DNA of 7,517 nucleotides, taken from assembly GCA_025869455.1 (NCBI GenBank), contig JAOZVT010000672.1, positions 1-7,517 of the forward strand. Direction: 5' to 3'. Positions 1-6,634 of the stretch are shown here, piece after piece (within the stretch, counting starts at the first letter, position 1; every line of letters begins with the position of its first letter). The position numbers and the translations under genes are program-made. This DNA is from Prosthecobacter sp. (lineage in GTDB: Bacteria; Verrucomicrobiota; Verrucomicrobiia; Verrucomicrobiales; Verrucomicrobiaceae). The notes under the pieces are model-generated. The model had not been told where the DNA came from and did not search any database. It saw nothing but the letters and a program-made list of their open reading frames with translations.

Positions 1-1263
1 AAAGCCGCCTTTGGCAAAAGATTGACGCGCCTTGGTCACATCGTACTCACGTGGGCGAATGTTTGGATTGGTGAACCGACCAAAGCCAGCGGAAGTATTG
101 CGCATGCGGACGTAGTCACCACGAAAATCCACCTCGATCACCTTCTGGAAATTCAATGCGTGGGCCACACCAATACGCACATCTAGGTTGTCCAGGGGAG
201 GCTTGCTTTGGTTCAAGTAAATGCCGCGCGAGATACGGGGGTAGTCATTGAAAAAGATCTGCCGCTCAATGTAGCCATTGTACAGCTCAGGGATCTCCGA
301 CTTGTCATACCAATAACGCGGCAGCCCCATGGCAAACCAGTCTAACTGCCCCTGGCGAAACATTTCAAAAGCCTTATCGGTACTGCCGATGACCTTGTAT
401 TCGATGAAGTCTGGGTTATACCGATAGCGATAGTGTTTCTTGTCCTTCGCCCACCAGTTTTTCACGCGGGTGAGCGTAACGCTGCGGCCTTTTTTCATCC
501 CGTCTGGGTAGATCTCATAGGCTCCTGTGGTGGGAGACTTGCGCCACTGATAGCGGGCAGGAAAGTCATCGGTAAACTCTTTGAAGAAGTGACGCGGACA
601 AGGCGGAAAATCCCCCACATACCAGAGCGGATCCGGCTTCGGCTCTGGAATGGTGAAGGCAAAAGTGTGGTCATCGTACTTGGTGATCGACGTAAATTCT
701 TTGGCGTAATAGTCGTTATACCACGGGTCCTGAATATGGGGACTCAGCATGATGAAAAACGTCATGAAGAAATCTTCGACAGCAATCGGCACGCCGTCTG
801 AATAAGTGGCCTTGGGATCGAGCTTAAAATAAATGGTCCTTTTGTCTGGAGAAATAGCCCACTCATCAGCAAGGCCCGGCACCCAGCCAGGAACATTCAT
901 ATGCGGCTGCACAATCCAGACATAAATGTTATCCCAGTGTTCTCCACGGAAGGAGCCATTGGCGTCTGGGCCGATGAAGCGGAAGGTGGCTGGATAACCG
1001 TCAATCTGATCATGAAACACGCCACCTTTCTTGGCAGCAGGATCACCCATTTCAGGCAGGTCAGCTCCATTTTCCCACTTCAAGTCCGTGGGCAAATCCG
1101 CCGGCGTCTTCCAAAGAAACTTGTCAGGATGCGATGCCCAAAAGGCCTTCACCTCCTCGGTATTGTCATAAGGGGGAAAACGGTCATCTTCGGCAAGGAT
1201 AGCCGAAGCACCCAGCAGCCAAGCCAGGCAGAAAACATGGAGGGTGGTAAACAAAGAACGCAT
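1..1263 (-). CDS. yejA: YejA-like extracellular solute-binding protein (family 5), C-terminus cut by window edge
   Basis: This is a periplasmic binding protein for an oligopeptide-type ABC importer. The 421 codons present run without a stop to the left edge; E. coli YejA is about 600 residues, so roughly the last third is missing. Residues 1-24 form a Sec signal peptide (hydrophobic core LHVFCLAWLLGASAILA, probable cleavage before EDD) with no lipobox Cys. Family 5 features follow: PAAKKGGVF at 75-83, LADEWAISPDKRTIYFKL at 131-148, YSDGVPIAVEDF at 154-165, TGAYEI at 246-251, the aromatic-rich VKNWWAKDKKHYRYRYNPDF at 267-286, and LNQSKPPLDNLDVRIGVAHA at 350-369. The KNWWA...RYNPD and AFEMFRQGQLDW stretches match the YejA subgroup better than OppA/DppA. 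The start is chosen because ATG overlaps the yejE stop (TGATG) and places the signal peptide at the N-terminus. No separate Shine-Dalgarno is visible, so coupling to yejE translation is inferred. The ligand is unknown; family members carry peptides or microcin C-like compounds. Confidence 0.9.
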   Translation of the reverse strand, partial: MRSLFTTLHVFCLAWLLGASAILAEDDRFPPYDNTEEVKAFWASHPDKFLWKTPADLPTDLKWENGADLPEMGDPAAKKGGVFHDQIDGYPATFRFIGPDANGSFRGEHWDNIYVWIVQPHMNVPGWVPGLADEWAISPDKRTIYFKLDPKATYSDGVPIAVEDFFMTFFIMLSPHIQDPWYNDYYAKEFTSITKYDDHTFAFTIPEPKPDPLWYVGDFPPCPRHFFKEFTDDFPARYQWRKSPTTGAYEIYPDGMKKGRSVTLTRVKNWWAKDKKHYRYRYNPDFIEYKVIGSTDKAFEMFRQGQLDWFAMGLPRYWYDKSEIPELYNGYIERQIFFNDYPRISRGIYLNQSKPPLDNLDVRIGVAHALNFQKVIEVDFRGDYVRMRNTSAGFGRFTNPNIRPREYDVTKARQSFAKGGF

Positions 1264-2783
1264 CACCGGTAGATCGTAAACTTCTTCGGATCGAAGGCCT
1301 CCCGCACCGCTTCGCCAACGAAGGTGACGAGGATGAGGGTGCCCACCATGGCACTGAACGCGGCACTGACGATCCAGGGGTAGTTAAAGCTCTCCGTACC
1401 TTCATGCAGCAAGCGGCCCCAACTAGGAACCTCCGGCGGAAGACCAAAGCCAAGGAAATCCAGCGCGGCCAACGACGTGATGACTCCCGCGATTTCAAAC
1501 GGAGCCAAGGTGACCAGGATCGCGATGGTGTTTGGTAAAATGTGTTTGAATAGAATACGGCCAGTGCTGGCACCCAGCAGGCGCGCCGAAGCCACGTAAT
1601 CCCGAGCCTTTTCACGATACGTGGCCGTGCGTAGATACGTGGCCGTGCCCATCCAGCCAAAGGCAGCAATGATCCCCACCAGAATAAGCAGCGTGGGCTG
1701 AATCAGGGAACTGACAATCATCACCACAAAAAGAAAGGGCAACACACCCCAAATTTCGATGAGGCGCTGAGCGACGAGGTCAAGCCAGCCACCAAAGTAA
1801 CCCACCACGCCACCGACAAAAATACCGACCACGAACACGACGGTAACAAACAAGGTGGCGGCAATGAGCGCCTGCTGCAAACCCCCATAAAGAACAGCCA
1901 GCACGTCCAGCCCAGAGGAGTCTGTACCCAGGTAGTGTCCATGCTTCCATGATGGCGGCGCGGGTGGATAAATGATGGTGTAACGTTCAGCCGCAGCCTC
2001 GGCCTCCAGTGAGGGTGCGTTTTTGTCACTGGTGTAATCCGTATAGCCTACCTGCTTACCGTGGTCGTATTTGGCACGTTCCACCTGTTCACCTTTGGCA
2101 TCCCATCCGCGCATTTCACCTTGGAGAAGACCCGCACGGTAGGTGAACTCCTGGCGTTTTTGCTCAGGGTTGGCTTTGAACAGGGTGTAAGCACGACCAT
2201 TGAAAGGCTCCTTCTCGCCCTGACGATAAATCTTGCCATCGCCGCGCTGCTCGAGCGTTTCGATGATGTCTTCAGAATCCAGAGAAGGCGCGTATGGCAC
2301 CGGTGGCAGCAGCACCCAATCGCCCTTGTTTTCGGCCTGAAAACGGCGGCTAAGCTCACGATAATTCGTTTCCGCATCGTAGGTTAGTCCAAAGAACTTT
2401 CCAGGGATCACATCGCTGCGTAAAAACGGAAAGGAAAGCTGCCCATGGTGACTCACAATGAGGGCACGCTTCCCCACCAGTAGATTATCCAGAGAGGCTA
2501 ACCCCGCCAGCCCCAGCAGGATGAGGAAAGAAATGTAACCGCGCCGGAGGGAACGGAAGCGTTTGATCTGCTTCACCGTCAGGGGGCTAAGCTGCCACTC
2601 CCGCTGGCCTTTTAAAAGCAAACGCAGGCCTGCAAGGCCCAGTGCTGTTACCAGCACCCAACCAGCAGAGCTTCCGCCGAGGAAAGGCACCTTTGCCACA
2701 GGCACTTGGTAGCCTAACCAGCGAAATAACGCGGCCAGGAAGGCATAAATAGTGAGGATGAGACCGAGAGTGCGAGGGGTCAT
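1263..2783 (-). CDS. yejE: ABC transporter permease YejE with N-terminal extension and periplasmic MORN-like insertion
   Basis: Inner-membrane permease of a Yej-type peptide importer, partner of YejB. At 506 residues it is much longer than E. coli YejE (about 340). The conserved core begins near residue 65 (LSPLTVKQIKRFRSLRRGY) and resumes at 285 with LGTDSSGLDVLAVLYGG. It continues through helices at about 305-330, 345-372, 415-437 and 470-490. The EAA loop that docks the ATPase is at 395-421 (DYVASARLLGASTGRILFKH). The C-terminal half also carries the family signatures LDFLGFGLPPEVPSWG (441-456) and GEAVREAFDPKK (490-501). Residues 1-64 are extra and contain two predicted membrane helices (about 5-25 and 38-57). 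Residues about 168-263 are also extra: charged, soluble and repeat-like (FTYRAGLLQGEMRGWDAKGE). With an even number of added helices, the core topology would be kept and the insertion would face the periplasm (inference). The start lies 2 bases after the yejB stop, without a strong Shine-Dalgarno. Confidence 0.95.
   Translation of the reverse strand: MTPRTLGLILTIYAFLAALFRWLGYQVPVAKVPFLGGSSAGWVLVTALGLAGLRLLLKGQREWQLSPLTVKQIKRFRSLRRGYISFLILLGLAGLASLDNLLVGKRALIVSHHGQLSFPFLRSDVIPGKFFGLTYDAETNYRELSRRFQAENKGDWVLLPPVPYAPSLDSEDIIETLEQRGDGKIYRQGEKEPFNGRAYTLFKANPEQKRQEFTYRAGLLQGEMRGWDAKGEQVERAKYDHGKQVGYTDYTSDKNAPSLEAEAAAERYTIIYPPAPPSWKHGHYLGTDSSGLDVLAVLYGGLQQALIAATLFVTVVFVVGIFVGGVVGYFGGWLDLVAQRLIEIWGVLPFLFVVMIVSSLIQPTLLILVGIIAAFGWMGTATYLRTATYREKARDYVASARLLGASTGRILFKHILPNTIAILVTLAPFEIAGVITSLAALDFLGFGLPPEVPSWGRLLHEGTESFNYPWIVSAAFSAMVGTLILVTFVGEAVREAFDPKKFTIYR
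1616..1648. repeat. 15-base direct repeat within yejE
   Basis: The 15-mer GATACGTGGCCGTGC occurs exactly at 1616-1630 and again at 1634-1648, an 18-base (six-codon) offset. On the coding strand it gives the repeated peptide TATY within TATYLRTATYR (residues 380-390), just before the EAA loop. E. coli YejE appears to have the same length here, so it is not a net insertion. Confidence 0.8.
2010..2234 (-). repeat. MORN_2/YwqK-like repeat segment inside YejE
   Basis: This is residues about 184-258 of YejE. Three units with the pattern [Y/F]-x(1-2)-G-x(2-3)-G followed by an aromatic and another G can be aligned by eye: IYRQGEKEPFNGRAYTLF (185-202), FTYRAGLLQGEMRGWDAKGE (213-232) and KYDHGKQVGYTDYTSDKN (238-255). 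This resembles the MORN_2 repeat (antitoxin-like YwqK family), in which each unit forms a beta-hairpin. The middle unit is the clearest and the first the weakest. The protein resemblance is seen directly; assignment to the Pfam family is inference from memory of its consensus. Confidence 0.55.
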
Positions 2784-2785
2784 GA

Positions 2786-4042
2786 TCAGTCAAAGCGAAT
2801 GCGTGGATCAGCCAGAGCCACAAAGTAATCAGACAGGATGTTGCCAATCATGATCAAGAAAACATCCACCGTTAGCAGCCCCATCATGAGGGTGATGTCG
2901 CGGTCTAGCAGTGCCTGGAAATGCAGCATGCCCAAACCATTGATGTCAAAGATCCGCTCAATGAGAACCGATCCGCCGACGAAGATCATGACAATGCCAC
3001 CCAGGGTGCTGGCCACGGGAATCAGGGAATTACGCAGTGCATGTTTCAGCACCGCCCGCTTAAAGCTGGCACCTTTGGCAATGGCTGTGCGCACATAGTC
3101 GGCGGCCAGATTGTCCATCAGGTTATTTTTCATCATCATGGTCAAAAGGGCAAAGCTGCCAATGAGGTAGCACAGCAGCGGCAAAGCGGCGTGATGCAGG
3201 AGGTCCAGCACTTTGGCAAACAAGCCCAACTCCGCGAAGTTTTCACTGGTGAACCCTCCTGCCGGAAACCAGCCCCAGCGTGCCGCCGTGTAAACCACCA
3301 GCACACTGCCAAGGGCAAAGGCTGGTATGGCATAAGCAGCAAAGATGAGGAGAGAGGTGGCCGTATCCAATATCGTCCGGTGCTTGATAGCCTTTAATAC
3401 CCCCAGGGGCAGACACACCCCATAAATGATGAGGAAGGAGGATAGCCCAAAGAAGATGGAAATAGGCATGCGGTCCACGATCATGTCCCACACACGATCA
3501 TTGTAGCGTAGGGAATAGCCGAGCGAGCCCTGCAACAGCCCATCAAACTGCGGACGAAAGACCACGGCGCGGTTCTTTTCCGGCTCCAGCACGAGCTTCC
3601 AACCCTCCACCTTCCGACCTTCCTTATCATTGAGAGAACCATCACGGCCCACGGTGGCATCAATGACCCGGTATGCATTGTTTGGCTTCCACTCAGCTTT
3701 CGGAAGCAAGGATTTGAGCGTCACGGCGGCGGTATCTTTACCCTCTTCAAATTTGATGAACCGTTTGTCTTGTTCATCGGGTAGCACCCCTAGCCACATC
3801 AGGTAGCCAATGAGATAAGGCTTGTCCAACTTGAAGCGCGCCTTGATCTGCTCCTTCTGCTCCTCACTCAGGGAGCCTCCAGCATCCTTTTGACTGCGAT
3901 TGGCAGACAGAGCCATGGAATTACGCATCATCGCTTCCACCGGTCCGCCCGGGGCCATTCGGGTGATAAAATACACCACCATCGTCGCCCCGATCAGTGT
4001 CGGGAGGATGAGCAGGAAGCGTCGGATGAAGTAGTCGCGCAT
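2786..4042 (-). CDS. yejB: ABC transporter permease YejB with enlarged periplasmic loop
   Basis: Inner-membrane permease that forms the translocation pore with YejE. It has 418 residues against about 364 in E. coli YejB. It starts with MRDYFIRRFLLILPTL, the usual family N-terminus, with the first membrane helix at about 8-28 followed by the APGGPV motif (30-35). The remaining helices are at about 193-216, 228-252, 283-304, 344-362 and 383-405. The EAA loop contacting the ATPase is at 315-342 (DYVRTAIAKGASFKRAVLKH). The segments GGSVLIERIFDINGLGMLHF (356-375) and the ending ADPRIRFD are typical. Between helices 1 and 2 the conserved flank QFDGLLQGSLGYSLRYNDRV (165-184) is preceded by about 75 residues not found in the enteric protein. 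The start is fixed by an in-frame TGA eight codons upstream and by the family N-terminus; no Shine-Dalgarno is seen. First gene of the operon. Confidence 0.95.
   Translation of the reverse strand: MRDYFIRRFLLILPTLIGATMVVYFITRMAPGGPVEAMMRNSMALSANRSQKDAGGSLSEEQKEQIKARFKLDKPYLIGYLMWLGVLPDEQDKRFIKFEEGKDTAAVTLKSLLPKAEWKPNNAYRVIDATVGRDGSLNDKEGRKVEGWKLVLEPEKNRAVVFRPQFDGLLQGSLGYSLRYNDRVWDMIVDRMPISIFFGLSSFLIIYGVCLPLGVLKAIKHRTILDTATSLLIFAAYAIPAFALGSVLVVYTAARWGWFPAGGFTSENFAELGLFAKVLDLLHHAALPLLCYLIGSFALLTMMMKNNLMDNLAADYVRTAIAKGASFKRAVLKHALRNSLIPVASTLGGIVMIFVGGSVLIERIFDINGLGMLHFQALLDRDITLMMGLLTVDVFLIMIGNILSDYFVALADPRIRFD
3554..3781 (-). other. Insertion segment in the YejB periplasmic loop
   Basis: This is residues about 88-163 of YejB, between LMWLGVL and QFDGLLQGSLGYSL, which are adjacent in the enteric homologue as I remember it. 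The segment is hydrophilic and rich in Lys, Glu and Asp. It looks like a small beta domain: YRVIDATVGRDGSLNDKEGR (124-143), then VEGWKLVLEPEKNRAVVFRP (145-164). I do not recognise its family. It lies on the periplasmic side by the standard topology of these permeases (inference). Confidence 0.6.
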
Positions 4043-4135
4043 GAGGGAACAGAAAGTGAACTCTCAGACATACGTGCGCCAGAGACAAGGATTTGTGTGG
4101 TTTTTCGTATCACTGGCAGCAATGATGTACATGTC
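4043..4135. promoter_or_regulatory. Divergent intergenic region between yejB and the OppA-like gene
   Basis: This 93-base gap separates two outward-facing transcription units, so it must hold the promoter of the OppA-like gene and probably that of the yej operon. I found no convincing -35/-10 pair on either strand. Neither start codon has a purine-rich Shine-Dalgarno; the bases before yejB are pyrimidine-rich. A perfect 8-base palindrome, ATGTACAT, lies at 4125-4132, three bases before the OppA-like start, and is too short to call an operator. The regulatory role rests on gene layout alone. Confidence 0.4.
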
Positions 4136-5764
4136 ATGAGTTGGATCATCCGAATCGTCGTGCTGGCAGGTCTTTTGATTGGGCTGGTGACTTTCCATCA
4201 GTCCCGCACGCATCGTCCTACCCGCATTGCTGAGGCGACTCAGGCGGGTATCTTGATCATCGCCAATGGTGCCGAGCCTGAAACCATGGACCCTCAGTTG
4301 GCCACGGGAGTGCCAGAGCATCATCTTTTTGATGCCCTTTTTGAAGGCCTCGTTGCCACCACCCCGGAGAATCCAGATGCCAATGGCCCAGGTGCAGCCA
4401 CCGATTGGGAAACTCCCGACTTCATCACCTGGACTTTTCACCTGCGTAAGGATGGCCAATGGAGCGATGGCACGCCACTCACGGCCCACGATTTTCTTTT
4501 TTCTTTCCAGCGCATCCTCACGCCTGAACTTGCAGGCCCCTATGCGCCCATGCTTTACCCCATGCTGAATGCCGAGGGGTTCAACAAAGGCGAGATCAAA
4601 GATTTCTCCCAAGTTGGGGCCAAGGCGCTAGACGATTATACGCTGCAAATCATCCTGAATGGGCCAGCACCTTATCTCCCCTCCATGCTCAAACACTACT
4701 CCTGGCATCCCGTGCCACGGCATGTGATTGAGCGCTTCGGTAAAATATCTGACCGCGATACCAAATGGACCCGTGTGGGAAATCTGGTGGGCAATGGCCC
4801 CTTCAAGCTCAAAGAATGGCACTACACCCACTCCATCACGGTGGAGCGAAATCCCTATTACTGGGATGCCGCTACGGTGAAGCTGAATGGAATCCAGTTC
4901 ATCCCGATCGTCAGTGACGCGACCGAAGAACGCGCCTTCCGTGATGGGCAGATCCATGTCACTAACACCGTCCCCCTTTCGCGTCTGGAATACTACCGTG
5001 AAAAGGAGCCTGAGGTCTTTCACCTGGACCCCATGCTAGGCACTTATTTCTATCGGATCAACGTCACCAAACCACCCTTTAACGACAAGCGCGTGCGTAG
5101 AGCGCTCGCGCTGGCGGTTGATCGCGAAACCCTCATCAACAATGTCTTACGAGGAGGGCAAAAGTCAGCCATCGGCTTCACCCCGCCAGGTGCAGGTGAA
5201 GGCTACGAAACCCCAGGGCTGCTGAAATTTAACCCCGAAGAAGCCCGCCGCCTTTTAGCCGAAGCAGGGTACCCAGACGGCAAGGGCTTCCCGAAATTTG
5301 ATATCCTCATCAATACGATGGAGTCTCATCGTACCATTGCAGAGGCCATCCAAGAGATGTGGAAAAAGAACCTCCACATCCCCGCAGGAGTCCTCAATCA
5401 AGACTGGGGCGTCTATCTGGAAAGCCAGCGCACCTTGGATTTTGATCTCTGCCGCGCTGGCTGGATCGGCGATTACCTGGACCCTTACACCTTCCTCAGC
5501 ATCTGGCAGACTGGCGATGGCAACAACAACACCGGCTGGAGCAACCCACGCTACGATGAACTCATGCAGGCCTCCCTACGCGAAGGCGATAGCGCCAAAA
5601 GAATGGCGCTACTCACGGAAGCCGAAACGCTGCTGCTGGATGAACTGCCCATGATCCCGCTCTACTGGTACGTGCGCACTCACCTCAGCCGACCCGAGGT
5701 CAAAGGACTGAAATCCTCACTGCTGGAACACCGCTGCTACAAAGCCGTGTATTTAGAGCCTTAG
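4136..5764 (+). CDS. OppA-like peptide ABC transporter substrate-binding protein (family 5)
   Basis: A 542-residue periplasmic oligopeptide-binding protein, full length for the OppA/MppA/DppA family. The N-terminus (MSWIIRIVVLAGLLIGLVTF) is a signal peptide or membrane anchor. There is no lipobox Cys and no clear AxA site, so it may stay anchored. Family hallmarks in order: ANGAEPETMDPQLATG (43-58), TFHLRKDGQWSDGTPLTAHD (100-119) followed by FLFSFQR, GNGPFKLKEW (219-228), NPYYWD (239-244), FNDKRVRRALALAVDRETL (315-333), CRAGWIGDYLDPYTFLSIW (439-457), NNTGWSNPRYDELM (464-477) and MIPLYWY (506-512). The frame is open back to 3890, but those codons overlap yejB and lack family similarity. The ATG at 4136 puts the hydrophobic signal at the N-terminus, and I chose it although no Shine-Dalgarno precedes it. 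It is divergent from the Yej-like operon, and may deliver peptides to that permease or to one elsewhere (inference). Confidence 0.93.
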   Translation: MSWIIRIVVLAGLLIGLVTFHQSRTHRPTRIAEATQAGILIIANGAEPETMDPQLATGVPEHHLFDALFEGLVATTPENPDANGPGAATDWETPDFITWTFHLRKDGQWSDGTPLTAHDFLFSFQRILTPELAGPYAPMLYPMLNAEGFNKGEIKDFSQVGAKALDDYTLQIILNGPAPYLPSMLKHYSWHPVPRHVIERFGKISDRDTKWTRVGNLVGNGPFKLKEWHYTHSITVERNPYYWDAATVKLNGIQFIPIVSDATEERAFRDGQIHVTNTVPLSRLEYYREKEPEVFHLDPMLGTYFYRINVTKPPFNDKRVRRALALAVDRETLINNVLRGGQKSAIGFTPPGAGEGYETPGLLKFNPEEARRLLAEAGYPDGKGFPKFDILINTMESHRTIAEAIQEMWKKNLHIPAGVLNQDWGVYLESQRTLDFDLCRAGWIGDYLDPYTFLSIWQTGDGNNNTGWSNPRYDELMQASLREGDSAKRMALLTEAETLLLDELPMIPLYWYVRTHLSRPEVKGLKSSLLEHRCYKAVYLEP

Positions 5765-5781
5765 GGTGTGTTTAAGCACCC
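5764..5781. terminator. Possible weak hairpin between convergent genes
   Basis: An inverted repeat GGGTG / CACCC with an 8-base loop spans the junction of the two convergent genes, including the stop codon of each. Being symmetrical, it could serve both transcripts, but the stem is only five pairs and no T-tract follows on either strand. It may be coincidence. Confidence 0.25.
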
Positions 5782-6551
5782 TGCATCCAGCGTGTCATTT
5801 CATCAGGCAAAGGAGCTGTCCACCGCAGCACACCTTCCGGTTCCTGAACCTCCAGCTTGTGAGAGTGCAGGGCTTGGCGGGAAAAATGCAGCCGCTTTTC
5901 CAAATCTGCGGTCCAGCCTGTTTCGATAAAATCCAGGTAACAACGCTCATCCGCCCCATAGATCTTGTCTCCCAAAATGGGGTGCCCCAGATGTGCCAAA
6001 TGCACCCGGATCTGATGCATGCGGCCCGTGATGGGCGTGGCCTCCACCAGCGTCAATGGCCCCACTCGTGCATGGCTGACCTTTTCTAAAACCCGGAACC
6101 CGGTCTGGCTGGCTACCCCTTGATCATGCACCATCTGCTTCACCCAGATGGGAGATTCCGTGACGTCTCCTTTCCTTAAAATGGGGGCGTTTAGATCCAC
6201 GCTCTCCCAGGTCGGCCAGCCATGGACCAGCGCTAGATAGACCTTGTGAATGCGTCGCTCCTGCATGGCGATCCCAAACCTCCGCGCTGCAGGCTGACTT
6301 TTAGCCACCAGCACCGTCCCGCTCGTCTCCCGATCCAACCGATTGATGATGGAAATCTGTCCCCCATTGGCCAGTTCATAAATCAACAGTTCATTCAGCC
6401 CATGCCAGAGCGTCCAGCTACCATTCGGCGTACTCGGATGCACCTGCAAAGGCGCAGGTTTATTCACGACAATGTAATCGTCGGTCTCATCCAGAATGGT
6501 GAAGTCAGGGATAACAGCGTGCTGCACGGAGTCCCAGAATAGCACGGCCAT
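5772..6551 (-). CDS. RluA-family RNA pseudouridine synthase
   Basis: A 259-residue enzyme that isomerises uridine to pseudouridine in structured RNA (rRNA and/or tRNA) in the cytoplasm. The catalytic motif is at 70-78 (NRLDRETSG), with nucleophile Asp73 and conserved Arg71. Other family signatures are DDYIVVNKPAPLQVHPS (24-40), KVYLALVHG (103-111), TGRMHQIRVHLAHLGHPILG (175-194) then DKIYG, and the C-terminal LHFSRQALHSHKLEV (221-235). There is no N-terminal S4 domain, so it resembles RluA or TruC-type proteins more than RluC or RluD. Which RNA position it modifies cannot be told. The ATG at 6551 is supported by AAGGAGAG at 6564-6571, though the 12-base spacing is long. It is convergent with the OppA-like gene (7 bases apart) and divergent from the DUF1549 gene, so it is probably transcribed alone. 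Confidence 0.93.
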   Translation of the reverse strand: MAVLFWDSVQHAVIPDFTILDETDDYIVVNKPAPLQVHPSTPNGSWTLWHGLNELLIYELANGGQISIINRLDRETSGTVLVAKSQPAARRFGIAMQERRIHKVYLALVHGWPTWESVDLNAPILRKGDVTESPIWVKQMVHDQGVASQTGFRVLEKVSHARVGPLTLVEATPITGRMHQIRVHLAHLGHPILGDKIYGADERCYLDFIETGWTADLEKRLHFSRQALHSHKLEVQEPEGVLRWTAPLPDEMTRWMQGA

Positions 6552-6634
6552 TGTTTTTTGCAGCTCTCCTTATCCATCCCCTTCATTCCCGGCAATATCT
6601 CTAAGTGATGTGCCGCAGGGCCGTTGCTAGAAGC
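6552..6634. promoter_or_regulatory. Divergent intergenic region between pseudouridine synthase and DUF1549 gene
   Basis: This gap of up to 83 bases must contain the start signals for both neighbours. The only clear element is a Shine-Dalgarno-like AAGGAGAG on the minus strand (6564-6571) for the pseudouridine synthase. No convincing promoter hexamers were found on either strand. Its right end depends on which start the DUF1549 gene uses (6605, 6608 or 6635). Confidence 0.4.

Noticed and set aside
433..1272. Two plus-strand open frames of about 120 codons each
   Set aside because: They are antisense to the YejA-like binding protein, which is supported by a signal peptide and family motifs through the whole stretch.
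3890..4135. Upstream in-frame extension of the OppA-like gene, which would give a 624-residue protein
   Set aside because: It would overlap the start of yejB on the opposite strand by about 150 bases. The added residues are low-complexity and His/Arg-rich without family similarity, and they would bury the signal sequence internally.
4064..4612. Open frame of 182 codons on the minus strand
   Set aside because: It is antisense to the OppA-like gene and covers the intergenic region. It shows no domain or signal and is a shadow of the coding strand.
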